A stretch of 10,605 bases of DNA, from assembly GCA_934101275.1 (NCBI GenBank), contig CAKOQM010000043.1, positions 1-10,605 of the forward strand, read 5' to 3'. Position 1 is the first letter of the stretch, and each line of letters starts with the position of its first letter. The position numbers and the translations under genes were made by a program. Source of the stretch: an uncultured Bacilli bacterium (GTDB lineage: Bacteria; Bacillota_I; Bacilli_A; RF39; UBA660). Under the pieces are notes generated by a model that was not told the origin of the DNA, ran no database searches, and was given only the letters and a program-made list of their open reading frames with translations. Shown here in pieces: positions 1-6,496 of this stretch.

Positions 1-72
1 TTTAACAAAAAAAGTTTATATATTACCACTTCTATTAAAAATAATTATTTTCGTAGTGAAATTAAAGTTAAC

Positions 73-101
73 AAAAAGCTTAACAATTAAAGCTTTTTTT
101 T
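73..101 (+). terminator. Intrinsic terminator of an upstream gene
   Basis: A 9-bp hairpin (AAAAAGCTT at 73-81 paired with AAGCTTTTT at 90-98, loop AACAATTA) runs into an eight-T tract at 94-101. It precedes the first gene and probably ends a transcript entering from the left. No coding sequence is recognisable in bases 1-72. No convincing -35/-10 pair is visible between the hairpin and the gene at 162; the best -10-like strings are TAAAAT at 107-112 and TATAAA at 112-117, both without a matching -35. Confidence 0.6.
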
Positions 102-161
102 CATTGTAAAATATAAATAGGTATGGTACCATGTAAATGCTTGAAAGTAGGTGTAACGTGT

Positions 162-1487
162 ATGAGTAAGAAAACAAAATATATGATTTTTATAAGTATT
201 CTTTTAGTGGGTAGTATTTTAGTTTTGTGTTCTTATTATTTTTATGTACAACAAATTCCTATTGAAGACATTGATTATGTTTATCAAAATGATAAGATAT
301 ACGCGACAATAAGATTTAAAAGAAAAACAGAAGGACGTTGCATTTATGATAGTTCTTATGCGCTTATTGAAAATAAAACTTGTGTTTTAGAAGTGATGAA
401 TGAAGAAAAAGAAGTTCTTATTACAACAAAATGGCGTACAAAAAGTGTAAAATTAAACCCTAATTTACATCAAGTCTTATCTTTAAGTGTTACGGATGGT
501 ACTTTATATTTAGCTATAGGAGAAGAAAAGAAAATAGAAGTTTTAACAACCCAGATAGGAAATCCTGATACAAATTATGTTCTAAAAAGTAGTAATGAAA
601 AAATTGTATCTATTAAAGAAAATTCTCTTGTTGGAGTATCAAAGGGTGAAACGACAGTTTCGGTTACGCTTGGACATTTAAATGAGGAATTTAATGTTGT
701 TGTCACAGACATCATTACTTTACCAACTTTAACAAAAAATAAAAAGTCTTTACCATGTAATTATTACTCTGAAAGTGATGCCAAGCTATTAGATGAGATT
801 TTAAAATATAAGGTGAACGAGGCTGGATATCAAACACGTGGCGGTGTCGTGGCAGCTTTACGTTTCTTGACATTAGAGTTTCCTTTTAAAATTGATTATT
901 TTTTTGAAAATGGTCGTTTAAATAATAATACAGGTGGAAGATATGTCGATGCGGAAGGAAGATTTTATCATGAAGGTTTATATCTTAGTACGGAAAAATT
1001 TAGTTTGTTAGATAAAAATTCTAATGGATGGGGACCCGCTATTTGGGGATGTCCTTTAATGAACTGGGAAGATGATGGCAAGTTTAAACCATATACAAAA
1101 TATCCAAACGGTCTTGATTGCAGTGGTGCTGTAACATGGGCTTTACTTCAAGCTGGGTTTAATCCTTTAGATACGGGTGCAGGTGTTAATAAAGAATATC
1201 ATGATGGTCTAGGAGATATCGGACCTCAAATAAAAATTACACGGGAGCTTTTAGAAAGTAAAACACTAAAAGTAGGTGATTACATTGGCAGTGAATGGCA
1301 TGCCGGCCTTATCGGTGGTATTACAGATACCCATATTTATGTTTTTGAATCAACGACTTATTATGATGGTCTTGTGATGCACGAATATACTTTTGATGAA
1401 CTTTTCTCTTCTTACTTTTTATCTTATGTGATTAAAATGGATGATTATTATAAAGAAGAAGGTACGTATACAAATTATTGGGCGTAA
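162..1487 (+). CDS. Membrane-anchored NlpC/P60-like cell-wall hydrolase with Ig-like domain
   Basis: This is probably a cell-surface cysteine peptidase acting on peptidoglycan stem peptides. The start at 162 (441 residues) is preferred over the in-frame ATG at 123 because AGGTG at 149-153 sits 8 bases upstream and the protein then begins MSKKTKY, directly before a membrane segment (about residues 7-29) with a basic cytoplasmic flank. An extracellular stretch with two cysteines (in GRCIYD and NKTCVL, a possible disulfide) is followed by a BIG2-like Ig domain at about 105-185 (SSNEKIVSI, VGVSKGETTVSV). The C-terminal half carries GLDCSGAVTWALLQAGF, the NlpC/P60 nucleophile motif, with Cys320. 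His380 lies in SEWHAGLIGG and His391 in DTHIYVFES, giving a plausible Cys-His-His triad. The first His-to-His spacing is 11, close to the 12 I recall for this family. The exact bond cut cannot be read from sequence. The gene is a single transcription unit closed by a terminator. Confidence 0.8.
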   Translation: MSKKTKYMIFISILLVGSILVLCSYYFYVQQIPIEDIDYVYQNDKIYATIRFKRKTEGRCIYDSSYALIENKTCVLEVMNEEKEVLITTKWRTKSVKLNPNLHQVLSLSVTDGTLYLAIGEEKKIEVLTTQIGNPDTNYVLKSSNEKIVSIKENSLVGVSKGETTVSVTLGHLNEEFNVVVTDIITLPTLTKNKKSLPCNYYSESDAKLLDEILKYKVNEAGYQTRGGVVAALRFLTLEFPFKIDYFFENGRLNNNTGGRYVDAEGRFYHEGLYLSTEKFSLLDKNSNGWGPAIWGCPLMNWEDDGKFKPYTKYPNGLDCSGAVTWALLQAGFNPLDTGAGVNKEYHDGLGDIGPQIKITRELLESKTLKVGDYIGSEWHAGLIGGITDTHIYVFESTTYYDGLVMHEYTFDELFSSYFLSYVIKMDDYYKEEGTYTNYWA

Positions 1488-1518
1488 AAGAAGAAAAGTA
1501 GTGGCTTTTCTTTTTTTT
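1488..1518 (+). terminator. Intrinsic terminator after the NlpC/P60-like gene
   Basis: An 11-bp, mostly A-T hairpin (1488-1498 paired with 1505-1515, loop TAGTGG) starts right after the stop codon and merges into an eight-T tract at 1511-1518. It separates the first envelope gene from the amidase-like gene, which therefore needs its own promoter. Confidence 0.7.
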
Positions 1519-1528
1519 GTGTTTTTAG

Positions 1529-1534
1529 TATACT
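1529..1534 (+). promoter_or_regulatory. Possible -10 element for the amidase-like gene
   Basis: TATACT lies between the preceding terminator and the ribosome binding site AGAGGT (1543-1548). The region 16-18 bases upstream is T-rich terminator DNA with no good -35, so the call rests on position and a 5/6 match to TATAAT. Confidence 0.25.
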
Positions 1535-1554
1535 TATAGAGTAGAGGTAGCTGT

Positions 1555-3267
1555 ATGAAAGATAAAACAAGATTTATTTTAGCTGGATTCATTTTATTAA
1601 TCCTTATAAATACATTATTTTTTGCTTTAGGTTATTATTTTTATTTACATCCAATTTTAGGATCTTTTGAAATTTTAAATTTATCTTATCAAAATGAAAA
1701 TCTCATTTTAAATGTTTCACCTTCTTCTAATGCCACTCGTTATACGGCTTATATTTACAAAGATAATGAAAAAATTTATGAAGAAAAAAGTAAAGAGGCG
1801 TCTATAGTTTTACAAAATTTTACGCCTGATTATAATGAAAAATATGAGGTAACCGTGGTTGCTCAAGATAAAAATGAAAAAGAAAGAATATGTGATAATC
1901 ACTTTGTTTATCAAAATAAACTCCCATCTCTTCAAAAAGTGGATAACCGTTATTTGTATTCGAATCACCCTTTAAACGTGCAGATTTTAGGTTTTAAAGA
2001 ACAAGATGATTTAACACTTGAAATGTATGCTGGAAATGAGAAAATATATGAAACAAAAGTAAGTGATAAAAAAATAGATGTTCCATCCTCTTTTTTTGAT
2101 AATTATATGGGGAAAATCACCGTTTATTTAAAAAAAGATGACACTTATGTTTTAAGTTCTTTAAATTTTTACTTAAATACACCTATTGTGGGTAAATTAA
2201 AAAGATTAGATGAAGAAGAAATAACCACTCGTTATGATGATGTTACTCTTTCTTTTCAGGGTGGAGAAAATGCCAATCATTTTTATGCGAAACTTTATGA
2301 AGGAGAAAATCTTTTGAATAATGTGGAAGTTTTTAAAAATGAAAATCAAATAATCATTCCGGCTTCAGCCTTTTTGGAACAAAAAGATTATAATGTTGTT
2401 ATTGAGGCCGTTTATAATGATTATGAAGAAATAGCAGAAAAGTTATCTTATGTTGTTCATATGGGAAAAAAAGAGACAACCGAGGCAGTTTATGTGAGTC
2501 ATAATCCTAATTATATAAGTAAAGATACAAAGGTTATCTTTAAAACGAATACTCGTGATGCTACTATTCATTATACAACAAACAAAGAAGATCCTACCCA
2601 AGAAAGTCCCATTTTAAAAGATGATCTTTTGATTCAAGAAAATGTCACCGTTAAAGTTTTAGCAGTCAGTAAAAATCGTTATGATTCTCCTATAGAAACC
2701 TATCATTTTAATATAGGAAATAAGACACCGGTTATTTTCCTTAGTCCCTCTAACCAAAATGAAAATTATGGTCATAAAGATACCTCCTATACAAATGAAA
2801 TGGCGATGATGAATAAAGTGGCTGATGTCGTAGAAGAAGTTTTAAAAACGCATGGTCTTATTGTCTATCGTAATAATCCTCATACCGATATTAATGCTTG
2901 GACAGCTACTTCAAATGCTGTTCATGCTGATTTTCATTTTGCCATTCATTCTAATGCTTCCCAAAGCCATGATGTAAGGGGCATTGAAATATTTATTGAT
3001 GATGAAACTTCACCATCTTATTCCATTGCTAAAAATATTTATGAAAACTTATGGACGATTTATGATGGCAAAGATAATCCTTCTTACAAAAGAGGGATTA
3101 AATATGCGAGATCCTCTTTAGGAGAAGCAAATGATGAATTTGTTTCTTGCGGTAGTCTTATAGAAATCGCGTATCACGATCAGTATGAGGATGCCACTTG
3201 GGTAACGACTCATATAAGAGAAATTGGAGAAAACCTTGCACAAACGATTATTTCTTATTATAATTAA
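1555..3267 (+). CDS. Membrane-anchored multi-Ig N-acetylmuramoyl-L-alanine amidase-like protein
   Basis: This is probably a zinc amidase that cuts the bond between N-acetylmuramic acid and L-alanine outside the membrane. AGAGGT at 1543-1548, 6 bases from the ATG, supports the start. An N-terminal membrane segment (about residues 6-29) is followed by several beta-rich Ig/Fn3-like modules (about 35-305). Next comes a chitobiase C-terminal-like module at about 310-388, with its typical ATIHYTTNKEDPT motif. The C-terminal Amidase_3-like domain (about 390-570) shows Glu415 (SYTNEMAMMN), His465 in AIHSNAS, RGIEIFI, and the catalytic-type Glu537 in SLIEIAYHDQ. The usual DPGHGG strand reads IFLSPSNQNEN, so the first zinc-ligand histidine is missing from its normal place; His407 nearby is a candidate replacement. 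I recall this LSPS variant from other Firmicutes amidases. The gene lies 23 bases before the glycosyltransferase gene and may be co-transcribed with it. Confidence 0.8.
   Translation: MKDKTRFILAGFILLILINTLFFALGYYFYLHPILGSFEILNLSYQNENLILNVSPSSNATRYTAYIYKDNEKIYEEKSKEASIVLQNFTPDYNEKYEVTVVAQDKNEKERICDNHFVYQNKLPSLQKVDNRYLYSNHPLNVQILGFKEQDDLTLEMYAGNEKIYETKVSDKKIDVPSSFFDNYMGKITVYLKKDDTYVLSSLNFYLNTPIVGKLKRLDEEEITTRYDDVTLSFQGGENANHFYAKLYEGENLLNNVEVFKNENQIIIPASAFLEQKDYNVVIEAVYNDYEEIAEKLSYVVHMGKKETTEAVYVSHNPNYISKDTKVIFKTNTRDATIHYTTNKEDPTQESPILKDDLLIQENVTVKVLAVSKNRYDSPIETYHFNIGNKTPVIFLSPSNQNENYGHKDTSYTNEMAMMNKVADVVEEVLKTHGLIVYRNNPHTDINAWTATSNAVHADFHFAIHSNASQSHDVRGIEIFIDDETSPSYSIAKNIYENLWTIYDGKDNPSYKRGIKYARSSLGEANDEFVSCGSLIEIAYHDQYEDATWVTTHIREIGENLAQTIISYYN
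3236..3264 (+). promoter_or_regulatory. Candidate promoter for the glycosyltransferase gene
   Basis: TTGCAC (3236-3241) and a perfect TATAAT (3259-3264) are separated by 17 bases, inside the last codons of the amidase-like gene. The -35 matches only 3 of 6 positions, and TATAAT is common in AT-rich coding DNA. It would add a start about 20 bases before the glycosyltransferase ATG; read-through from upstream is equally possible. Confidence 0.35.
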
Positions 3268-3290
3268 AAGGAATAGAAAAGAGTGTATTT

Positions 3291-4292
3291 ATGAAATATA
3301 TAACATTTGCTATACCGTCTTATAATTCGGAAAATTATATGCGTCATGCCATATCCTCTTTACTTGTTTGTAAAGAGGATATTGAAATTCTTGTGATTGA
3401 TGATGGTAGTAAAGATAATACGTTGAAAATCGCAAAAGAATATGAGAAAAAATATCCTGGTATTGTAAAGGCGATTCATAAAGAAAACGGAGGCCATGGT
3501 TCAGGTGTAAACAAAGGCTTAGAACTTGCCCAAGGGCTTTATTATAAAGTTGTCGATTCCGATGATTGGGTAGATGAAGAATCTTTAAAAAAAGTTATCG
3601 CGACAATAAAACAATTGAAAAAAGAAAAGAAAGACGTCGATATGATGGTTGTTAATTATGTCTATGAAAGAGAAGATGGTCAAAAAGAAATCAATTATCA
3701 TAAAACGTTACCTGCCAATCGAATTTTTACTTGGGATGAAGTGGGACATTTTAAAAAAGATGCTTATCTTCTTATGCATTCCGTTATTTATAAAACTGAA
3801 TTATTAAAGAAAATTAATTTAAAACTTCCAGAACATACTTTTTATGTTGATAACATCTTTGTTTATTATCCTTTACCTTTTGTTAAAACGATGTACTATT
3901 TAGATGTTCCTTTTTATCGTTATTTTATAGGTAGAGAAGATCAATCGGTAAATGAAAAAGTCATGATTGGTCGTATTGATCAGCAAATTTTTGTAACCAA
4001 AACAATGATTGATTTTTTTGACCCTTATGATTATTGGGAAGAAAACAAACGTTGTGCAAAATATTTAATTCATTATATGGATATTATGATGAGCGTTTCA
4101 ACGATTTTACTTCAGGTAGAAAATTCAGAAACGTCAAAAAAGAAAATTAAAGATTTATGGCAATATTTAGAAGAAAAAAATAGAAAACTTTATAAGACGT
4201 GTCTTCTTTCTTTATCGGGGGCAACACGTTTACCACGTTTCTTAAGTGTTCCAGGCTATCGTATTGCTCGTAAAATATATAAATTTAATTAG
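3291..4292 (+). CDS. Family 2 glycosyltransferase (GT-A fold)
   Basis: The 333-residue protein transfers a sugar from a nucleotide-sugar donor, probably to a cell-envelope polysaccharide, lipid or teichoic-acid-like acceptor. The family 2 motifs are in order: IPSYNSENYM (residues 8-17), VIDDGSKDNT (35-44, with the Asp37-Asp38 pair for nucleotide binding), ENGGHGSGVNKGL (65-77), and the metal-binding DSDDW (89-93). Asp187 in FYVDNIF sits where the catalytic-base region is expected. There is no membrane-spanning segment, so it is probably cytoplasmic or peripheral. The start has a modest GAGTG site at 3281-3285. It follows two cell-wall hydrolase genes and its stop codon TAG overlaps the ribosome binding site of the next gene. 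Donor and acceptor cannot be deduced. Confidence 0.88.
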   Translation: MKYITFAIPSYNSENYMRHAISSLLVCKEDIEILVIDDGSKDNTLKIAKEYEKKYPGIVKAIHKENGGHGSGVNKGLELAQGLYYKVVDSDDWVDEESLKKVIATIKQLKKEKKDVDMMVVNYVYEREDGQKEINYHKTLPANRIFTWDEVGHFKKDAYLLMHSVIYKTELLKKINLKLPEHTFYVDNIFVYYPLPFVKTMYYLDVPFYRYFIGREDQSVNEKVMIGRIDQQIFVTKTMIDFFDPYDYWEENKRCAKYLIHYMDIMMSVSTILLQVENSETSKKKIKDLWQYLEEKNRKLYKTCLLSLSGATRLPRFLSVPGYRIARKIYKFN

Positions 4293-4296
4293 GAGG
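4291..4296 (+). promoter_or_regulatory. Ribosome binding site fixing the start of the next gene
   Basis: AGGAGG lies 6 bases before ATG 4303 and overlaps the glycosyltransferase stop codon (TAG 4290-4292). It decides against the longer reading from ATG 4246, whose extra residues lie inside the glycosyltransferase gene and have no ribosome binding site. Confidence 0.85.
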
Positions 4297-4302
4297 TCAA
4301 AA

Positions 4303-5082
4303 ATGAAATATGATGGTCATTTTTCTTTAGAGGAATGTACTTTGATTTTATTGGTATCTTTGTATCGTGCTGAGAACACAAAAAATTTTAGCCCTATTTA
4401 TTTAGGCTATTTAATCAGAAAAATAAATCAAAATGATCCCAAGTTAGCTCAAAAATTTACAGAAAAATTAGGGGTTTTTGATAAACCTATGGAAGATTAC
4501 ATGAAAAAATTAGTGGCAGCACATTATGTAGAACCAGAAAAACATCAAAATTATAAAATTACCATGATTGATGGGCAAGCAGAAGTTATTGCTAAAAATT
4601 TTTTGAAAAAGTTTCCCCAATTTTATCAAGTGGTTTCAAGTTTAAAACTTTCGATAGATAATTTAGATAGAACTTATTTGAAAGATGAACTCATTAAAGA
4701 TTACAGTGTTATTATGACACCAGAAGACTTTTTAACGGTTTTCTTTGTTAAACTCCTTTCTAAAGATATTGCTTATTTCGATGATAGTATTTTTAAAGAT
4801 ACCTTTCAAATTTCTTTGTTTGATGATGAAAACATGGCTCTTTTCTTAAAAAAAACCTTTTCTCATCCATTTAAGAAAGAAGCTATGCTTCCTTTAGTCT
4901 CTCGTACTGTAGGATTGGAAGAAAAAGATATTCGAGATCGTTTTTGGCTTGGAGCAACGCCTCAAAGTATAAAAATGAATGCCATGTTAAACGAAAAAGA
5001 AAAAACAATTATGGATGAATTAGTAACGCAATACAGTAATAAGAAAAAAACTATTCAAAATAATCCTTCCGTGGTAAAATAA
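4303..5082 (+). CDS. Unrecognised protein, possible winged-helix N-terminus, upstream of suf
   Basis: I do not recognise this 259-residue protein. It has no signal peptide or clear membrane segment and looks mostly helical. The first 95 residues have the rhythm of a winged helix-turn-helix domain: helices around ECTLILLVSLYR and YLGYLIRKINQ, then MEDYMKKLVAAHYVEPE followed by NYKITMIDGQAEVI, which resembles the last helix and wing of MarR/PadR-like proteins. That resemblance is by eye only. The rest (about 100-259) is helical and ends in a lysine-rich tail. It has a single cysteine (Cys12), so it cannot bind an Fe-S cluster through several cysteines as IscR or SufR do. It starts 10 bases after the glycosyltransferase gene and ends 18 bases before sufC, with its stop codon in the loop of the hairpin over the sufC ribosome binding site. 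It could be a regulator or an accessory Suf factor; neither is shown. Confidence 0.75.
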   Translation: MKYDGHFSLEECTLILLVSLYRAENTKNFSPIYLGYLIRKINQNDPKLAQKFTEKLGVFDKPMEDYMKKLVAAHYVEPEKHQNYKITMIDGQAEVIAKNFLKKFPQFYQVVSSLKLSIDNLDRTYLKDELIKDYSVIMTPEDFLTVFFVKLLSKDIAYFDDSIFKDTFQISLFDDENMALFLKKTFSHPFKKEAMLPLVSRTVGLEEKDIRDRFWLGATPQSIKMNAMLNEKEKTIMDELVTQYSNKKKTIQNNPSVVK

Positions 5083-5097
5083 TCACGGAGGTTTTTT
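5066..5097 (+). promoter_or_regulatory. Terminator-like hairpin overlapping the sufC Shine-Dalgarno
   Basis: Bases 5066-5074 (CTTCCGTGG) pair with 5083-5091 (TCACGGAGG) in a 9-bp stem with three G-U wobbles or fewer, and six Ts follow at 5092-5097. The 3' arm contains GGAGG (5087-5091), the only good Shine-Dalgarno for sufC, 9 bases before ATG 5101. The stop codon TAA (5080-5082) of the upstream gene is in the loop. A ribosome finishing that gene would cover and melt the stem, so the element may act as a partial terminator or translational switch for the suf genes. Confidence 0.6.
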
Positions 5098-5100
5098 ATT

Positions 5101-5850
5101 ATGTTTAATGTTAATGATTTACACGTGACAGCCGATGATAAAGAAATTTTAAAAGGCTTTACAATAAAAATAAATAAAGGGGAAACTCATATTTTAATGG
5201 GCCCTAATGGGGCGGGGAAAAGTACCGTTTGTAAAAGTATTTTACATCATCCACATTATAAAATTACAAAGGGACAAATTTTATATAATGACAAAGATTT
5301 GACAAACGAAACGACAGATGTGGTTGCCAACGCTGGTATTTATTATATTAATCAAACACCCGTTGAAGTAGAAGGAATTAAAAATTTAGAACTTTTAAGA
5401 ATGGCCCTTGTGGCTAAGGGAGAAAAGGTCGATATTTTTTCTTTTCGAAAACAATGTAAAGACATTTGTGACAAATTAAAGATGGAGGCCTCTTTTTTAA
5501 CCCGTAATGTTAACGAAGGCATGAGTGGTGGGGAAAGAAAGAAAAATGAACTTTTTGGTATGTGGCTTTTAAAACCTTCTTTAATCTTATTAGATGAAAT
5601 CGATTCAGGCTTAGATGTTGACGCTTTAAAAGTCGTAGCGGAAAACTTAAAAGAATACCAAAAGGAAACAGGAGCAAGTTTACTTGTTATTACCCATCAA
5701 CCTTCTTTAATTGAAAAATTACATCCAGATTTTGTGCATGTAATGAAAGACGGGGTAGTGACTAAAAATGGCGATGCCCGCCTTGCTTTTGAAATTTTAG
5801 AGCGTGGTTTTGAGGCAAATGATATGATGGACGGTCAAAAAAATGAATAA
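5101..5850 (+). CDS. sufC: Fe-S cluster assembly ATPase SufC
   Basis: SufC is the soluble ABC-type ATPase that drives conformational change in the SufB/SufD scaffold during Fe-S cluster assembly in the cytoplasm. The protein has 249 residues, the usual length. It shows Walker A GPNGAGKST (34-42), a Q-loop at Gln85 in INQTPVEVEGI (the SufC-typical PVE after the glutamine), the SufC signature NEGMSGGERKKNE (138-150), Walker B LILLDEIDSGLD (161-172) with Glu166, and the H-loop His199 in VITHQP. The NEG...SGGE(R/K)K(K/R)NE and DEIDSGLD(V/I)DAL strings separate SufC from transporter ATPases. It opens a tight suf cluster: its stop overlaps the next start by 8 bases (ATGAATAA). Its ribosome binding site is in the hairpin at 5066-5097, so expression may depend on translation of the upstream gene. 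Confidence 0.96.
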   Translation: MFNVNDLHVTADDKEILKGFTIKINKGETHILMGPNGAGKSTVCKSILHHPHYKITKGQILYNDKDLTNETTDVVANAGIYYINQTPVEVEGIKNLELLRMALVAKGEKVDIFSFRKQCKDICDKLKMEASFLTRNVNEGMSGGERKKNELFGMWLLKPSLILLDEIDSGLDVDALKVVAENLKEYQKETGASLLVITHQPSLIEKLHPDFVHVMKDGVVTKNGDARLAFEILERGFEANDMMDGQKNE

Positions 5851-6496
5851 AATAATAATGACCACGGAAGAAACACTTGGGGGTAATATTGAAAATCTTG
5901 TCATTTCAAATAAAGAAACTCATCTTAATATTAATAAAAACACTTATATCAAAAATTTGACATTAAACGTTAAAGAATTTAATCTTACTTTTCATATCCA
6001 AGAAAAGGTATCTTTTCATTTTGAAAGCATTTTAAAATTACAAGATGTGAAAGGCGTTATTCATTTAAATTTGGAAGATAAAACGGATGTTTATTTTGGA
6101 TTAGGTATTAAATCTTCTTTAGAAAATCGTTTAGATATTTTAACAACTTTACAAGGTAGTCATACAAACTGTGAAGTAAAAGTAAGACTGGTTGGAAAAG
6201 AAAAAAGCAAAATGATGATGCAACTTACCGGTTCGTTATTAAGTAATACCGTAGATAATAATTTTACTGAGGATGTGAAATATTTATTCGCGGAAGATGC
6301 TTATATCGAGGTCTTACCCGAACTATTAGTCGCTTCCAATGATACTTTAGCCAATCATAATATGAGCGTAGGTAAAATGAGTGAAGAGGAGTTATTTTAT
6401 TTAGAAAGCAAAGGCTTAAAAGCCCAAGAAGCCCAAGAAATTTACCGTGAAGGATTTATAGAAAGTGTCAAAAAAGAAAGGAGTTCTTATGAATAG
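5843..6496 (+). CDS. sufD: Half-length SufB/SufD-family scaffold protein (SufD-like)
   Basis: This is the only SufB/SufD-type scaffold in the cluster, at 217 residues against roughly 400-470 for usual SufB or SufD. Residues about 10-160 are short beta strands of alternating hydrophobics, as in the SufB/D beta-helix core. The family end is clear: VKYLFAEDAYIEVLPELLV, then ANHNMSVGKMSEEELFYL (about 170-187) and a helical tail with KGLKAQEAQEIYREGFI. The ANHNMSVG motif aligns with SufD ASHGATVG, placing His172 at the SufD histidine proposed to take part in cluster assembly; SufB instead has a HEATTSKIG type motif. The only cysteine is Cys110, not an obvious match to the SufB assembly-site cysteine. 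The missing part is the usual N-terminal region and some helix turns. The reading frame is intact and overlaps both neighbours by 8 bases, so it does not look like decay. A SufC-bound homodimer is my inference. Confidence 0.82.
   Translation: MNKIIMTTEETLGGNIENLVISNKETHLNINKNTYIKNLTLNVKEFNLTFHIQEKVSFHFESILKLQDVKGVIHLNLEDKTDVYFGLGIKSSLENRLDILTTLQGSHTNCEVKVRLVGKEKSKMMMQLTGSLLSNTVDNNFTEDVKYLFAEDAYIEVLPELLVASNDTLANHNMSVGKMSEEELFYLESKGLKAQEAQEIYREGFIESVKKERSSYE
6477..6483 (+). promoter_or_regulatory. Ribosome binding site fixing the sufS start
   Basis: AAAGGAG lies 5 bases before ATG 6489, inside the end of the sufD-like gene. It favours 6489 over the in-frame ATG at 6465, which would add MSKKKGVL and has no such site; the protein then begins MNREDFPML, as expected for SufS. 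Confidence 0.8.

Noticed and set aside
123..161. Upstream in-frame start giving 13 extra residues to the NlpC/P60-like protein
   Set aside because: No properly spaced ribosome binding site, and the extra residues MVPCKCLKVGVTC are not a normal start before a membrane anchor; AGGTG fits ATG 162.
4246..4302. Upstream in-frame start giving 19 extra residues to the protein before sufC
   Set aside because: It lies inside the glycosyltransferase gene; AGGAGG at 4291-4296 clearly serves ATG 4303.
6465..6488. Upstream in-frame start of sufS
   Set aside because: AAAGGAG at 6477-6483 is inside that extension and points to ATG 6489; the extension is not part of the SufS family.
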